The position numbers and the translations under genes are program-made. The notes below the pieces were generated by a model that was given only the letters and a program-made list of their open reading frames with translations, did not search any database and was not told the origin of the DNA. Positions 1-5,287 of a DNA stretch of 5,287 nucleotides are shown one piece after another; the stretch's first letter is position 1, and each line of letters opens with the position of its first letter. The stretch is from the NCBI GenBank assembly GCA_910587905.1, contig CAJUOF010000226.1, positions 1 to 5,287 on the forward strand. The letters run 5' to 3'. This DNA is from an uncultured Lachnospiraceae bacterium. Its GTDB lineage: Bacteria; Bacillota_A; Clostridia; Lachnospirales; Lachnospiraceae.

Positions 1-206
1 AACAGCTCCCCGGTGGTTGCGCACATGGCCTCCCACCACTCCTGCACGTCCTGCTCCGCCCCGCCGTTTTCCAGGATGTAAAGGCCGTAGCCCCGGCTCA
101 CCCCCGCCACCAGCCGGATCCGATCCCCGATGGCAAACAGGCAGGTCTTCACCCCCGTCGTCCCGATGTCATAGGCAAGTACATACGCCACGGCATTTCC
201 TCTCAT
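1..206 (-). CDS. FGGY-family carbohydrate kinase (xylulokinase-like), N-terminal fragment
   Basis: Only the first 68 codons are in the window; the gene runs off the left edge. The N-terminus AYVLAYDIGTTGVKTCLF (about residues 7-24) is the first ATP/phosphate-binding strand-loop of the FGGY kinase fold (DxGTTxxK). The later GGAEQDVQEWWEAM (about 48-61) matches the E-Q-D-x-x-x-WW segment of xylulokinase-like members. Such kinases phosphorylate a ketose or polyol in the cytoplasm using ATP. The catalytic Asp and the substrate-specificity region lie in the missing part, so the sugar cannot be named; xylulose, ribulose, fuculose, rhamnulose and erythrulose types all remain possible. The start ATG at 206 follows a purine-rich ribosome site (minus-strand GGAGGGGGAGAG, about 215-225). 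It is the last visible gene of the aldolase-tetR-kinase run, 73 bases after the tetR stop codon, and probably shares its transcript. Confidence 0.88.
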   Translation of the reverse strand, partial: MRGNAVAYVLAYDIGTTGVKTCLFAIGDRIRLVAGVSRGYGLYILENGGAEQDVQEWWEAMCATTGEL

Positions 207-239
207 AAATTTCTCTCCCCCTCCCTCTCTCGAGGACCT

Positions 240-279
240 TGTCTCGCTCTCACGAAACCTGTCCCGCTCTCATGAAGCC
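240..279. repeat. Two-copy 20-bp imperfect tandem repeat in the tetR-kinase gap
   Basis: Copy 1 (240-259) and copy 2 (260-279) are directly adjacent and agree at 17 of 20 positions, sharing the core CGCTCTCA-GAA. They fill most of the gap between the tetR stop codon and the kinase ribosome site. The copies could be a repeated operator or a chance duplication. No hairpin or promoter is evident across them. Confidence 0.7.
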
Positions 280-918
280 TTAACCATTAACCGTGCTGAC
301 GGTAAAAGCCGATCGGAAAAATTTGAGCAGTTCTTCCCGGACATAGGCGTCCTGCCCCAGCACATCCTCCCCGCAGTAGAGCCGAAACCGCTCCCTGTAA
401 TAATCGCAGGTGTAGGAAAACTGCATCATCATCAGCAGATTGTCGAAAAAAAATGCGAACAGTCCGGCATCCATGTCCGGCCTTGCCGTTCCGTCCCGCT
501 TCGCCGTTTCCATAAACCCGGTGTACAGTTTTGCCGTCAGTCCTTCGATCTCCTCCACCAGCCGTTCCACGCCCGGGATCCCGCCGGCCGCCAGCCGATT
601 ATACAGACGGATGCAATCCCTCTGCTCCCTGGCATGCTTCTGCAAGGCTTCAATGAGTCTCTCCGCATAGACCAGCAGATGATCCCTTGGTTCCACAACT
701 TCCATGAGTACCCGATCCAAATCCTTCATGCATTTTTTCAGGCAGGCCAAGAAAAAGGCTTCCTTGTCCGCATAATACTTATATAAGGCCCCCACGCTGA
801 TCCCTGCCCGTCCGGCGATGGCGCTCATGCTGGCATGATGGAATCCATGCTCCGCAAACTCAGAAATACCGGCCCCAAGGACCTCCGTCAGTTTTTCTTC
901 CGTCAGCTTTTTCAGCAT
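280..918 (-). CDS. TetR/AcrR-family transcriptional regulator
   Basis: This 212-residue protein has the usual TetR length. The N-terminal DNA-binding domain is clear: helix 1 (about residues 7-24, ending FAEHGF), then helix-turn-helix residues 29-52, with ASMSAIAGRAGIS followed by the recognition helix VGALYKYYADKEAFF, a standard TetR signature. The rest is a helical ligand-binding and dimerisation domain with an aromatic/Met-rich stretch FAFFFDNLLMMMQFSY (about 154-169) that probably lines the ligand pocket or dimer face. The start at 918 follows a good ribosome site (GGAGGGGG on the minus strand). It begins 42 bases after the aldolase stop codon and lies upstream of the FGGY kinase, so it is probably a local regulator of that operon. 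The effector is unknown; a sugar, a sugar phosphate or a toxic aldehyde intermediate are guesses. A candidate TetR-type operator is seen at 5088-5111 in front of the aminotransferase gene. Confidence 0.92.
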   Translation of the reverse strand: MLKKLTEEKLTEVLGAGISEFAEHGFHHASMSAIAGRAGISVGALYKYYADKEAFFLACLKKCMKDLDRVLMEVVEPRDHLLVYAERLIEALQKHAREQRDCIRLYNRLAAGGIPGVERLVEEIEGLTAKLYTGFMETAKRDGTARPDMDAGLFAFFFDNLLMMMQFSYTCDYYRERFRLYCGEDVLGQDAYVREELLKFFRSAFTVSTVNG

Positions 919-960
919 GCCTATGTCCCCCTCCGAGTATTTTCCCCCATGGGAATCGCC

Positions 961-2097
961 CTATCCCCTGTTCTTCTTTTTCGAATACTTCTTCTGATAA
1001 ATCAATCTCTGCAGACGGGCGTCGGCCTCTCCCAGACACAGGGCATCCAAAGGACCTCGCTCTTCCCTCCATGCTCTGGCAAGAAGCCCGGCCTCACAGC
1101 CCTTTTTTAAAATCATCCGCACGGCCGCCACGTCGTCGGCCGTCTTTCCGGTACAGAGAGCGCCCCGCCCCCGGACCAGAACCGCATTTCTCCATTTTAA
1201 CGCCTTCCGGACTCCCTCCGGGGACGCCCCCGAAAACCGCACGCTCGTTCCGGCGATCTGCGCCAGATCATCCAGATAGGGAAGCAGGGTGTCTCCCAGA
1301 CTGCAAAAGGCCGTGACCGCAGGCGCCGTCTCCTCCGCAATATAACAGACGGCACTGTTCCTGTAAATTTCTCCGTGGATGGCCGCTTCCAGCGGAAGCT
1401 CCTCCGGCCTGGTGCCAAGATCATAGATCCTTCTCTCCCCACCGGAAAGGAGGCAGAACCGATTCCCCTTTCTCTGGCTCTTCCCGAGCCCCGCCATCCG
1501 GACATCCTCCGGGCTCTGCCCTTTAAGGAGCTCGGAAAGCCTCCCGCCGCAGGCCCGCTCCAGCTCCCTCGCCACCAGAAAAGCTTCCCCATAATCCTTT
1601 CCCATACAGAGAGCCCCATGATTTCTAAGAAGCACCGCCGAAGCCTCCGGATACCACTCCAACTGGTCCGCCACGGCCTGTCTGAGCTTTTTCGTGGAGG
1701 GAAGCCCGTACTCTGCACAGGGGACCAGGCTCCCCAGGGCCGGAAATCCCCCGCCCGTCTCCAAAAGCTCCCCCAGGATCCCATAGACAGAAGCCTGATC
1801 CTGGTGGGTGTGGATCACAAAATTCACCTCCGGCTTAAGCCTGTATGCGTCGGCGTGGATCCCCTTCTCACTGGAAGGCTTCCGCTCCCCCTCATAAGAA
1901 CAATCCGAGATCTGAACCGTCACCAGATCCTCCGGCCCTATCGCATCATAATCCAGCCCGCTGGGTGTGATCACAAACTGCGTATCCGATATCCGGGCGC
2001 TCAGATTCCCCCAGGTCCTGGCGATTAACCCCTCCCGCTTTAAGCGCCGTCCCGCCTCCACAACCAGATTCCTCGCTTCCTTTTCCAAATAAGCCAT
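961..2097 (-). CDS. Class II aldolase/adducin-family protein with a second, degenerate aldolase domain
   Basis: The protein has 378 residues, against about 200-230 for typical members (FucA, AraD, RhaD-like). Residues 1-200 form a complete zinc-dependent domain: phosphate-binding TWGNLSAR (28-35) and TPSGLDY (44-50), PSSE with the candidate catalytic Glu77, metal ligands His96 and His98 in IHTHQ, and His160 in RNHGALCMGK. This family cleaves or epimerises phosphorylated sugars in the cytoplasm. Residues about 233-345 repeat the pattern (E..IH...YR, then VRGRGALCTGK at 308-318), but the three histidines are replaced (about Ile253, Glu255, Arg311), so this half should not bind the metal. The tail is lysine-rich (KKYSKKKNRG). 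The start at 2097 is preferred over upstream in-frame ATGs because minus-strand GGGAGGGAG lies 6 bases before it and family homology begins there. It is the first gene of the run leading to tetR and the FGGY kinase, whose product is its likely substrate source. Exact substrate unknown. Confidence 0.9.
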   Translation of the reverse strand: MAYLEKEARNLVVEAGRRLKREGLIARTWGNLSARISDTQFVITPSGLDYDAIGPEDLVTVQISDCSYEGERKPSSEKGIHADAYRLKPEVNFVIHTHQDQASVYGILGELLETGGGFPALGSLVPCAEYGLPSTKKLRQAVADQLEWYPEASAVLLRNHGALCMGKDYGEAFLVARELERACGGRLSELLKGQSPEDVRMAGLGKSQRKGNRFCLLSGGERRIYDLGTRPEELPLEAAIHGEIYRNSAVCYIAEETAPAVTAFCSLGDTLLPYLDDLAQIAGTSVRFSGASPEGVRKALKWRNAVLVRGRGALCTGKTADDVAAVRMILKKGCEAGLLARAWREERGPLDALCLGEADARLQRLIYQKKYSKKKNRG

Positions 2098-2103
2098 TAT
2101 GAT

Positions 2104-2112
2104 CTCCCTCCC
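2104..2112 (-). promoter_or_regulatory. Ribosome binding site that fixes the aldolase start
   Basis: Minus-strand GGGAGGGAG lies 6 bases before the ATG at 2097. The reading frame stays open upstream to 2256, but the in-frame ATGs there lack such a site and encode a Pro/Gly-rich stretch without family similarity. Confidence 0.75.
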
Positions 2113-2150
2113 GTCACAGCTTTTCCCATCCTTAAGTTTCGGTATTTTTC

Positions 2151-2179
2151 TTGCAATCCCGTGCCTCACATTGTACAAT
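2151..2179 (+). promoter_or_regulatory. Sigma-70-type promoter for the FecR-domain lipoprotein
   Basis: The -35 box TTGCAA (2151-2156) and the -10 box TACAAT (2174-2179) are separated by 17 bp, the optimal spacing. Transcription would begin near 2186, giving a leader of about 69 bases. The -10 box is part of the perfect palindrome ATTGTACAAT (2170-2179), so a TACAAT hexamer also reads on the minus strand (2175-2170) toward the aldolase. The best-placed minus-strand -35 sequence (TGCTTT, 2198-2193) is poor, so the aldolase promoter is not resolved. Confidence 0.6.
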
Positions 2180-2188
2180 AATCCCGTG
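2155..2188. repeat. 9-bp direct repeat flanking the palindromic -10 box (candidate operator)
   Basis: AATCCCGTG occurs exactly at 2155-2163 and again at 2180-2188, 25 bp apart start to start. The first copy overlaps the end of the -35 box and the spacer; the second abuts the -10 box and covers the expected transcription start. A protein bound here would block or recruit RNA polymerase. No known regulator motif is recognised. Confidence 0.5.
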
Positions 2189-2241
2189 AAACAAAGCATC
2201 TGCCCCGGCCCCGCACTCCCCGCCGGCCATGACCGCTTTCC

Positions 2242-2247
2242 AGGAGG
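2242..2247 (+). promoter_or_regulatory. Ribosome binding site that fixes the lipoprotein start
   Basis: A perfect AGGAGG lies 7 bases before the ATG at 2255. The frame is open upstream to 2099, but only the 2255 start puts a signal peptide with a positively charged N-terminus at the front of the protein. Confidence 0.85.
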
Positions 2248-2254
2248 AAAAACC

Positions 2255-3526
2255 ATGAAACAGACACAAAAAAGCTTTTATTATATCGTTACATTTCTTC
2301 TGGCAGTCTCTCTGCCCCTCCAGACGCTTTCCGCCTGCCAGGGCCGTCAGAAAAATGCTTCAGCCACCACCATGTACCTGACAAAAACCGAGGGGACGGT
2401 ACAGGTGGCCGACGAAAACGCCGTCTCCGTGAAGCCCATGGAATCCCTTGGCCTTTACGACGGCTATCAGGTTGCCACGGAGATAGACAGCCATGCCTGG
2501 ATCAGTCTGGATCAGGCAAAACTGGCCAAAATGGACGCAGACAGCCAGATCGGCATCCAAAAGGACGGCAGACACTTGGAAATACTCGTCCGGTCCGGCG
2601 GCCTGTTTTTTAACGTGACAGATCCCCTCGAGGAAGACGAGACCATGAATATCCGCACCTCCAATATGATGGTGGGGATACGGGGCACCTGCGGCTGGAT
2701 TCAGGTGGCAGATCAGAACCACATGCAGGTCTCCCTCCTGGAGGGCTCCGTCGTCTGCACCGTTTTCGACCTGGCCGGCCGCACACTGGCTTCCGAGACC
2801 ATTTCCGCCGGCGAGACCGCCGACATGGTCTACGACAAAGACGGAGAAAGCTCCATCCACACCGGAACCTTCCCCTTCTCCGACATCCCGCCCTACGTCC
2901 TGGAGGAGGTATCGCAGACGGATGTCCCGGCCATCCGCAGCCTGCTTGACACGCTGGAGCAGACGGACGAAGCTTCCCAGCCGGAAAGCGTGCCGGAGAC
3001 AGCAAGCGCCACAGAACCAGAGAGCCCTGCCGCCGAAGCCTCTCTCCCGGCGGACATCGGTCCGGATCCGTTTATCTTTAATCCCGGAGGCGGAACCGGG
3101 GCGAACCTTACGTTAAATCAGGACGGCTCCTTCAGCGGACAATACTCGAGCACGGCCATGGAGAGCGGCGACGGCTACCAGACGACCATCTACACCTGTT
3201 CCTTTGAGGGAAAATTCCGGGACATCCACAAGGTCAACGATTACACCTATTCCATGACCGTAAACTATATCTCCGTCCAGGACGAGATGGGACGCACCTG
3301 GGTCGAGGACGGAGTCCGCTATGTGATCTCCGAGCCTCAGGCCCTGGGGATGGACGCCGGGGATTCCTTCTTCCTCTACACCCCGGACGCACCCGTGGAG
3401 GAGCTCCCGGAGGACGTGCTCACGTCCGGAAGGGCAGAACTCTGGAATTTCTACCAGGAGACGGGACTGCTCTCCTGCTACGGGCTTTACAACACCAGCC
3501 AAGAGCGGGGCTTCTATCAATTCTGA
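2255..3526 (+). CDS. FecR-domain lipoprotein with an unrecognised C-terminal domain
   Basis: The 423-residue product starts with a lipoprotein signal peptide: charged MKQTQK, hydrophobic core about residues 8-22, and lipobox LSAC, predicting cleavage before Cys28, lipidation and anchoring on the outer face of the membrane. Residues about 40-215 form a FecR-like beta domain, with the hallmark MNIRTSNMMVGIRGTCGWIQV at 131-151 followed by a VSLLEGSV strand. A Pro/Glu/Ser/Ala-rich linker (about 235-272) leads to a C-terminal domain (about 278-423) with LTLNQDGSFSGQY and DYTYSMTVNYI, which looks like beta structure; I believe similar domains occur in other Clostridia proteins but cannot name a family. 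In Gram-negative bacteria FecR relays a signal from an outer-membrane receptor to a sigma factor; neither partner is here and none would be expected in a Gram-positive. A sensory or structural surface role is only a guess. It is divergent from the aldolase and convergent with the aminotransferase. Confidence 0.85.
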   Translation: MKQTQKSFYYIVTFLLAVSLPLQTLSACQGRQKNASATTMYLTKTEGTVQVADENAVSVKPMESLGLYDGYQVATEIDSHAWISLDQAKLAKMDADSQIGIQKDGRHLEILVRSGGLFFNVTDPLEEDETMNIRTSNMMVGIRGTCGWIQVADQNHMQVSLLEGSVVCTVFDLAGRTLASETISAGETADMVYDKDGESSIHTGTFPFSDIPPYVLEEVSQTDVPAIRSLLDTLEQTDEASQPESVPETASATEPESPAAEASLPADIGPDPFIFNPGGGTGANLTLNQDGSFSGQYSSTAMESGDGYQTTIYTCSFEGKFRDIHKVNDYTYSMTVNYISVQDEMGRTWVEDGVRYVISEPQALGMDAGDSFFLYTPDAPVEELPEDVLTSGRAELWNFYQETGLLSCYGLYNTSQERGFYQF

Positions 3527-3538
3527 ATCAGCGAGTAG

Positions 3539-3562
3539 ATCGGCGCTTCCGCAAGCGCCGAT
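3539..3562. terminator. GC-rich hairpin between convergent genes (possible bidirectional terminator)
   Basis: A perfect 10-bp stem (ATCGGCGCTT paired with AAGCGCCGAT) closes a 4-base loop. It starts 12 bases after the lipoprotein stop codon and also lies 12 bases past the aminotransferase stop codon on the other strand. The following T tract is weak on the plus strand (TTCCCC, then TTATTTC further on) and absent on the minus strand, so its efficiency is uncertain. Confidence 0.65.
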
Positions 3563-3574
3563 TCCCCGCTCCCG

Positions 3575-5071
3575 TTATTTCAAATCCTTCTTGTCGATTT
3601 TCCCGCAGCCTGCGAACACCCTCTCAAACCGGGCCAGCACGTCGTCGATCATCTCCTCCGTGTAGGCGGCGCTGGTATAGAGCCTGGAGCCCGCCAGGGT
3701 CACGATGCCCTCCGCCATGTAGGCGGCTCCCATGTACTCCATCTCCTTCTGGCGGATTCCGGTTTCCTTAAGCACCTTCGGAACCGTCCAGAGCTTTCCC
3801 CAGTCCACGGCAAAATGCATGGTCCCCACGCTGTCCAGATGGCAGATGGAGCCCTGGTTGAAGGCCACGAAGGGCAGCTCGTATTTTTTGATCAGCTTCT
3901 TAAGGCCCTCCGTCAGCCGGTCTCCCATGCGGCCCGCCGTCTCACAGGCACCTGTCCGCTCGATCTCGCAGAGGGTGTAATAGCCCGCCACGCAGGAGAT
4001 GGGCGTCGCCGCCATGGTCCCGCCGCACATGGCCTTCTTCACCTTCTTCCCGGAGGAATCCAGCCCCGCACCCAGGTGGGCCATGCAGTCCGCATGTCCG
4101 CCCACGCCGCCGGCTCCCGGGTATCCTCCGGCCACGATCTTTCCGAACACCGTCAAGTCCGGGTCCACGCCGAAATAGCTCTGGGCGCCCCCCGGCCCGA
4201 TGCGGAAGCCCGTCACCACCTCGTCGAAGATCACCAATGCGCCGTACTTGTGGGCCAGCCACACGGCGCCCTGGATGAACTTCTTCGACACCGGCCTCGT
4301 GCCGCTCTCCGGGCCTACCGGCTCCAGATAGACGGCCGCCGTACCGCCCGTGAGCCGGTTCCGCTGCAGCTTCCGCTCCAGGTCCTCCAGGTCGTTCGGG
4401 AAAAACTCGTCCGTATGCTTGAACACAAAGCCGGGCACCCCCTTGGACATGAGCCCCTTGGTGCCGGGCACCCGCATGCCGTAGGCCAGCTGGTCCGACC
4501 AGCCGTGATAGGCCCCGCCCATCTTCAGGATGTTCTTCTTCCCCGTCTTCAGCCTGGCGATCCGGGCCGCACACATGCAGGCCTCCGTGCCGGAACCCAG
4601 CATCCGGAACTTCTCCACCGAGGGGACCATCTCCGAAATCTTCTTCGCCAGCTTATATTCAAACTCGTGGAACAGGCCCGTGGAAGGCCCGCAGGAATTC
4701 AAAAGCTCGATGACCCGCTCCCGCACCGCCGGCACGTTGCTCCCCAGGATCGTCGGCCCTCCGGCCTGTAAAAGATCATAATACCAGTTTCCGTCGATGT
4801 CATAGAGCTTCGCCCCCTCCGCCCTCTCGATCACGATGGGGAAGGGATAATTGAAGGCCAGATTGTGCTGCACCCCACCCGGGATCACCGTCTTTGCCTC
4901 CTCAATCAATTCCTTCGACTTCACGCACCGCTTGTTAAAATAATCCTCCACATAGCTGTCCAGCCTGTCCCTCTTAATGGAATAGACCGGCTTTTTGATC
5001 AGCTCGTCCAGCTCCTTCGTCACCGCCTCCGCATCCAGATACCGGTCAATCGCAAATCCCTCATACGCCAT
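3575..5071 (-). CDS. Class III PLP-dependent aminotransferase, glutamate-1-semialdehyde aminomutase (HemL)-like
   Basis: The 498-residue protein contains the full class III (fold type I) pattern close to HemL: IPGGV (63-67), RAEGAKLYDIDGN (83-95), PLP-phosphate loop GSGTEA (159-164), AYHGWSD (187-193) with the cofactor-stacking aromatic, YLEPV (248-252), IFDEVVTGFR (281-290) with the PLP-nitrogen Asp283, and FGKIVAGG with Schiff-base Lys311. GGTMAATP (350-357) carries the phosphate-contacting Thr of the partner subunit. It should move an amino group on a small amino acid or aldehyde in the cytoplasm. Against being HemL itself: about 50 extra N-terminal residues, an expanded segment near 410-445, LAGSRLYTSAAY (459-470) where HemL has a Glu-containing loop, and no heme genes nearby. 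Substrate unknown; beta-amino-acid aminotransferase activity is an alternative. The start at 5071 follows AGGAGGG with a 6-base gap. It is transcribed alone toward the lipoprotein gene. Confidence 0.88.
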   Translation of the reverse strand: MAYEGFAIDRYLDAEAVTKELDELIKKPVYSIKRDRLDSYVEDYFNKRCVKSKELIEEAKTVIPGGVQHNLAFNYPFPIVIERAEGAKLYDIDGNWYYDLLQAGGPTILGSNVPAVRERVIELLNSCGPSTGLFHEFEYKLAKKISEMVPSVEKFRMLGSGTEACMCAARIARLKTGKKNILKMGGAYHGWSDQLAYGMRVPGTKGLMSKGVPGFVFKHTDEFFPNDLEDLERKLQRNRLTGGTAAVYLEPVGPESGTRPVSKKFIQGAVWLAHKYGALVIFDEVVTGFRIGPGGAQSYFGVDPDLTVFGKIVAGGYPGAGGVGGHADCMAHLGAGLDSSGKKVKKAMCGGTMAATPISCVAGYYTLCEIERTGACETAGRMGDRLTEGLKKLIKKYELPFVAFNQGSICHLDSVGTMHFAVDWGKLWTVPKVLKETGIRQKEMEYMGAAYMAEGIVTLAGSRLYTSAAYTEEMIDDVLARFERVFAGCGKIDKKDLK

Positions 5072-5087
5072 GGCACGCCCTCCTGTC

Positions 5088-5111
5088 GTTCATTCGTGAA
5101 CCATCGTTCAC
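5088..5111. promoter_or_regulatory. Overlapping inverted repeats, candidate TetR-type operator
   Basis: The minus strand reads GTGAAC-GATG-GTTCAC (5111-5096), a perfect 6-bp-arm palindrome. Its right arm is reused in a second palindrome, GTTCA-CGAA-TGAAC (5101-5088). The three half-sites lie between the predicted transcription start (about 5116) and the ribosome site (5084-5078), a position where a bound repressor would block transcription. GAAC/GTTC half-sites with a short spacer are typical of TetR-family operators, but the assignment to the TetR encoded at 280-918 is inference. Confidence 0.5.
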
Positions 5112-5122
5112 ACATTGCTTCT

Positions 5123-5152
5123 ATTTTACCACTTTGCCAAGGAGGCTGTCAA
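5123..5152 (-). promoter_or_regulatory. Strong sigma-70-type promoter for the aminotransferase
   Basis: On the minus strand a consensus -35 box TTGACA (5152-5147) is followed after 18 bp by TAAAAT (5128-5123), preceded by TGG, which makes an extended -10. The predicted start near 5116 gives a leader of about 45 bases. This is the best promoter match in the window. Confidence 0.8.
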
Positions 5153-5194
5153 ACTGTAAAATTTCCTCGTTACTGTCAAGTAATCATTGGCAAA
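5133..5194. repeat. Spaced 8-bp inverted repeat around the -35 region
   Basis: TTTGCCAA (5133-5140, inside the promoter spacer) is the exact reverse complement of TTGGCAAA (5187-5194), with 46 bp between the arms. Between them the -35 heptamer (minus-strand TTGACAG) also recurs 27 bp upstream (5179-5173). This could be a two-site operator, but arms of this length in AT-rich DNA can arise by chance. Confidence 0.35.
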
Positions 5195-5287
5195 TTTTTT
5201 CATACAGATTTTTTCTGTTCTACACGTCACATTCCAATGGCTATGGATCGTGCTGCTTTTCCTGGTATCTGTTAAAATCCTGCCATG

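Larger units (their letters stand above)
5072..5287. other. Regulatory intergenic region upstream of the aminotransferase
   Basis: This 216-base stretch is visibly more AT-rich than the genes. From 5072 to about 5200 it holds the aminotransferase leader, operator candidates and promoter. The rest, to the right edge, contains a short ACAGA-TTTTT-TCTGT inverted repeat (5204-5218) and no convincing gene. Confidence 0.6.

Noticed and set aside
250..273. Seven-residue minus-strand frame (MRAGQVS) inside the 20-bp repeats
   Set aside because: Only a weak AAGG lies upstream, and a frame this short is expected by chance.
1375..2028. Plus-strand open frame (217 codons) opposite the aldolase
   Set aside because: It lies wholly antisense to the conserved aldolase domains; the translation is Pro/Arg/Leu-rich and resembles no family.
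2098..2256. N-terminal extension of the aldolase from upstream in-frame ATGs
   Set aside because: The added 53 residues have no family similarity, no ribosome site precedes those ATGs, and the ATG at 2097 has a good one.
2229..2258. Nine-codon upstream frame (MTAFQEEKP) whose stop overlaps the lipoprotein ATG as ATGA
   Set aside because: Translational coupling would be attractive, but no ribosome site precedes it and the lipoprotein has its own perfect AGGAGG.
3815..4771. Long plus-strand open frame (318 codons) opposite the aminotransferase
   Set aside because: It is antisense to a well-supported gene. Its His/Arg/Pro/Leu-rich translation is typical of a shadow frame in GC-rich DNA, with no recognisable domain.
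5126..5203. Minus-strand 25-codon frame starting MKKFANDYL across the aminotransferase promoter
   Set aside because: It has no ribosome site and overlaps the -35 box and the promoter spacer, so it is almost certainly chance.
5204..5218. ACAGA-TTTTT-TCTGT inverted repeat as a terminator
   Set aside because: The 5-bp AT-rich stem is too weak and no gene end is shown next to it.
5241..5285. Possible C-terminal tail of a further upstream minus-strand gene (WQDFNRYQEKQHDP, then stop)
   Set aside because: The composition looks protein-like, but 14 codons at the window edge without a start or recognisable motif cannot support a gene call.

Overview
The window looks like chromosomal DNA from an anaerobic gut-type Clostridia bacterium, most likely in or near the Lachnospiraceae. 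This rests on C/G-rich third codon positions, strong AGGAGG-type ribosome sites, a FecR-domain lipoprotein with a classic lipobox, and family resemblance of the proteins. It is inferred from style, not from a marker gene. Genes are tightly packed; no rRNA, tRNA, CRISPR array, insertion sequence or phage gene is visible.

Left part (1-2097), all on the minus strand and read right to left: a class II aldolase/adducin-family protein (2097 to 961), a TetR/AcrR-family regulator (918 to 280) and the N-terminal 68 codons of an FGGY-family sugar kinase (206 to the window edge). The 42-base and 73-base gaps and the shared orientation suggest one operon for phosphorylation and aldol cleavage (or epimerisation) of a sugar or polyol, with its own regulator in the middle. 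The aldolase is unusual: a complete catalytic domain is followed by a second, degenerate copy of the same fold that has lost all three metal-binding histidines.

Middle part (2098-3574): a compact divergent promoter region separates the aldolase from a plus-strand gene for a secreted lipoprotein with a FecR domain and an unrecognised C-terminal domain. The promoter has a -10 box inside a perfect 10-bp palindrome, flanked by a 9-bp exact direct repeat, so the two divergent genes may be co-regulated. A GC-rich hairpin separates the lipoprotein gene from the convergent gene to its right.

Right part (3575-5287): a minus-strand gene for a class III PLP-dependent aminotransferase related to glutamate-1-semialdehyde aminomutase (HemL), but longer and without heme-synthesis neighbours. 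It has the clearest promoter in the window (TTGACA, 18-bp spacer, extended -10 TGGTAAAAT). Just downstream of the expected transcription start lie overlapping GTGAAC/GTTCAC inverted repeats of the kind TetR-family proteins bind. A working hypothesis is that the TetR protein controls this gene as well as its own operon; nothing in the sequence proves that link or that the aminotransferase and the sugar enzymes share a pathway.
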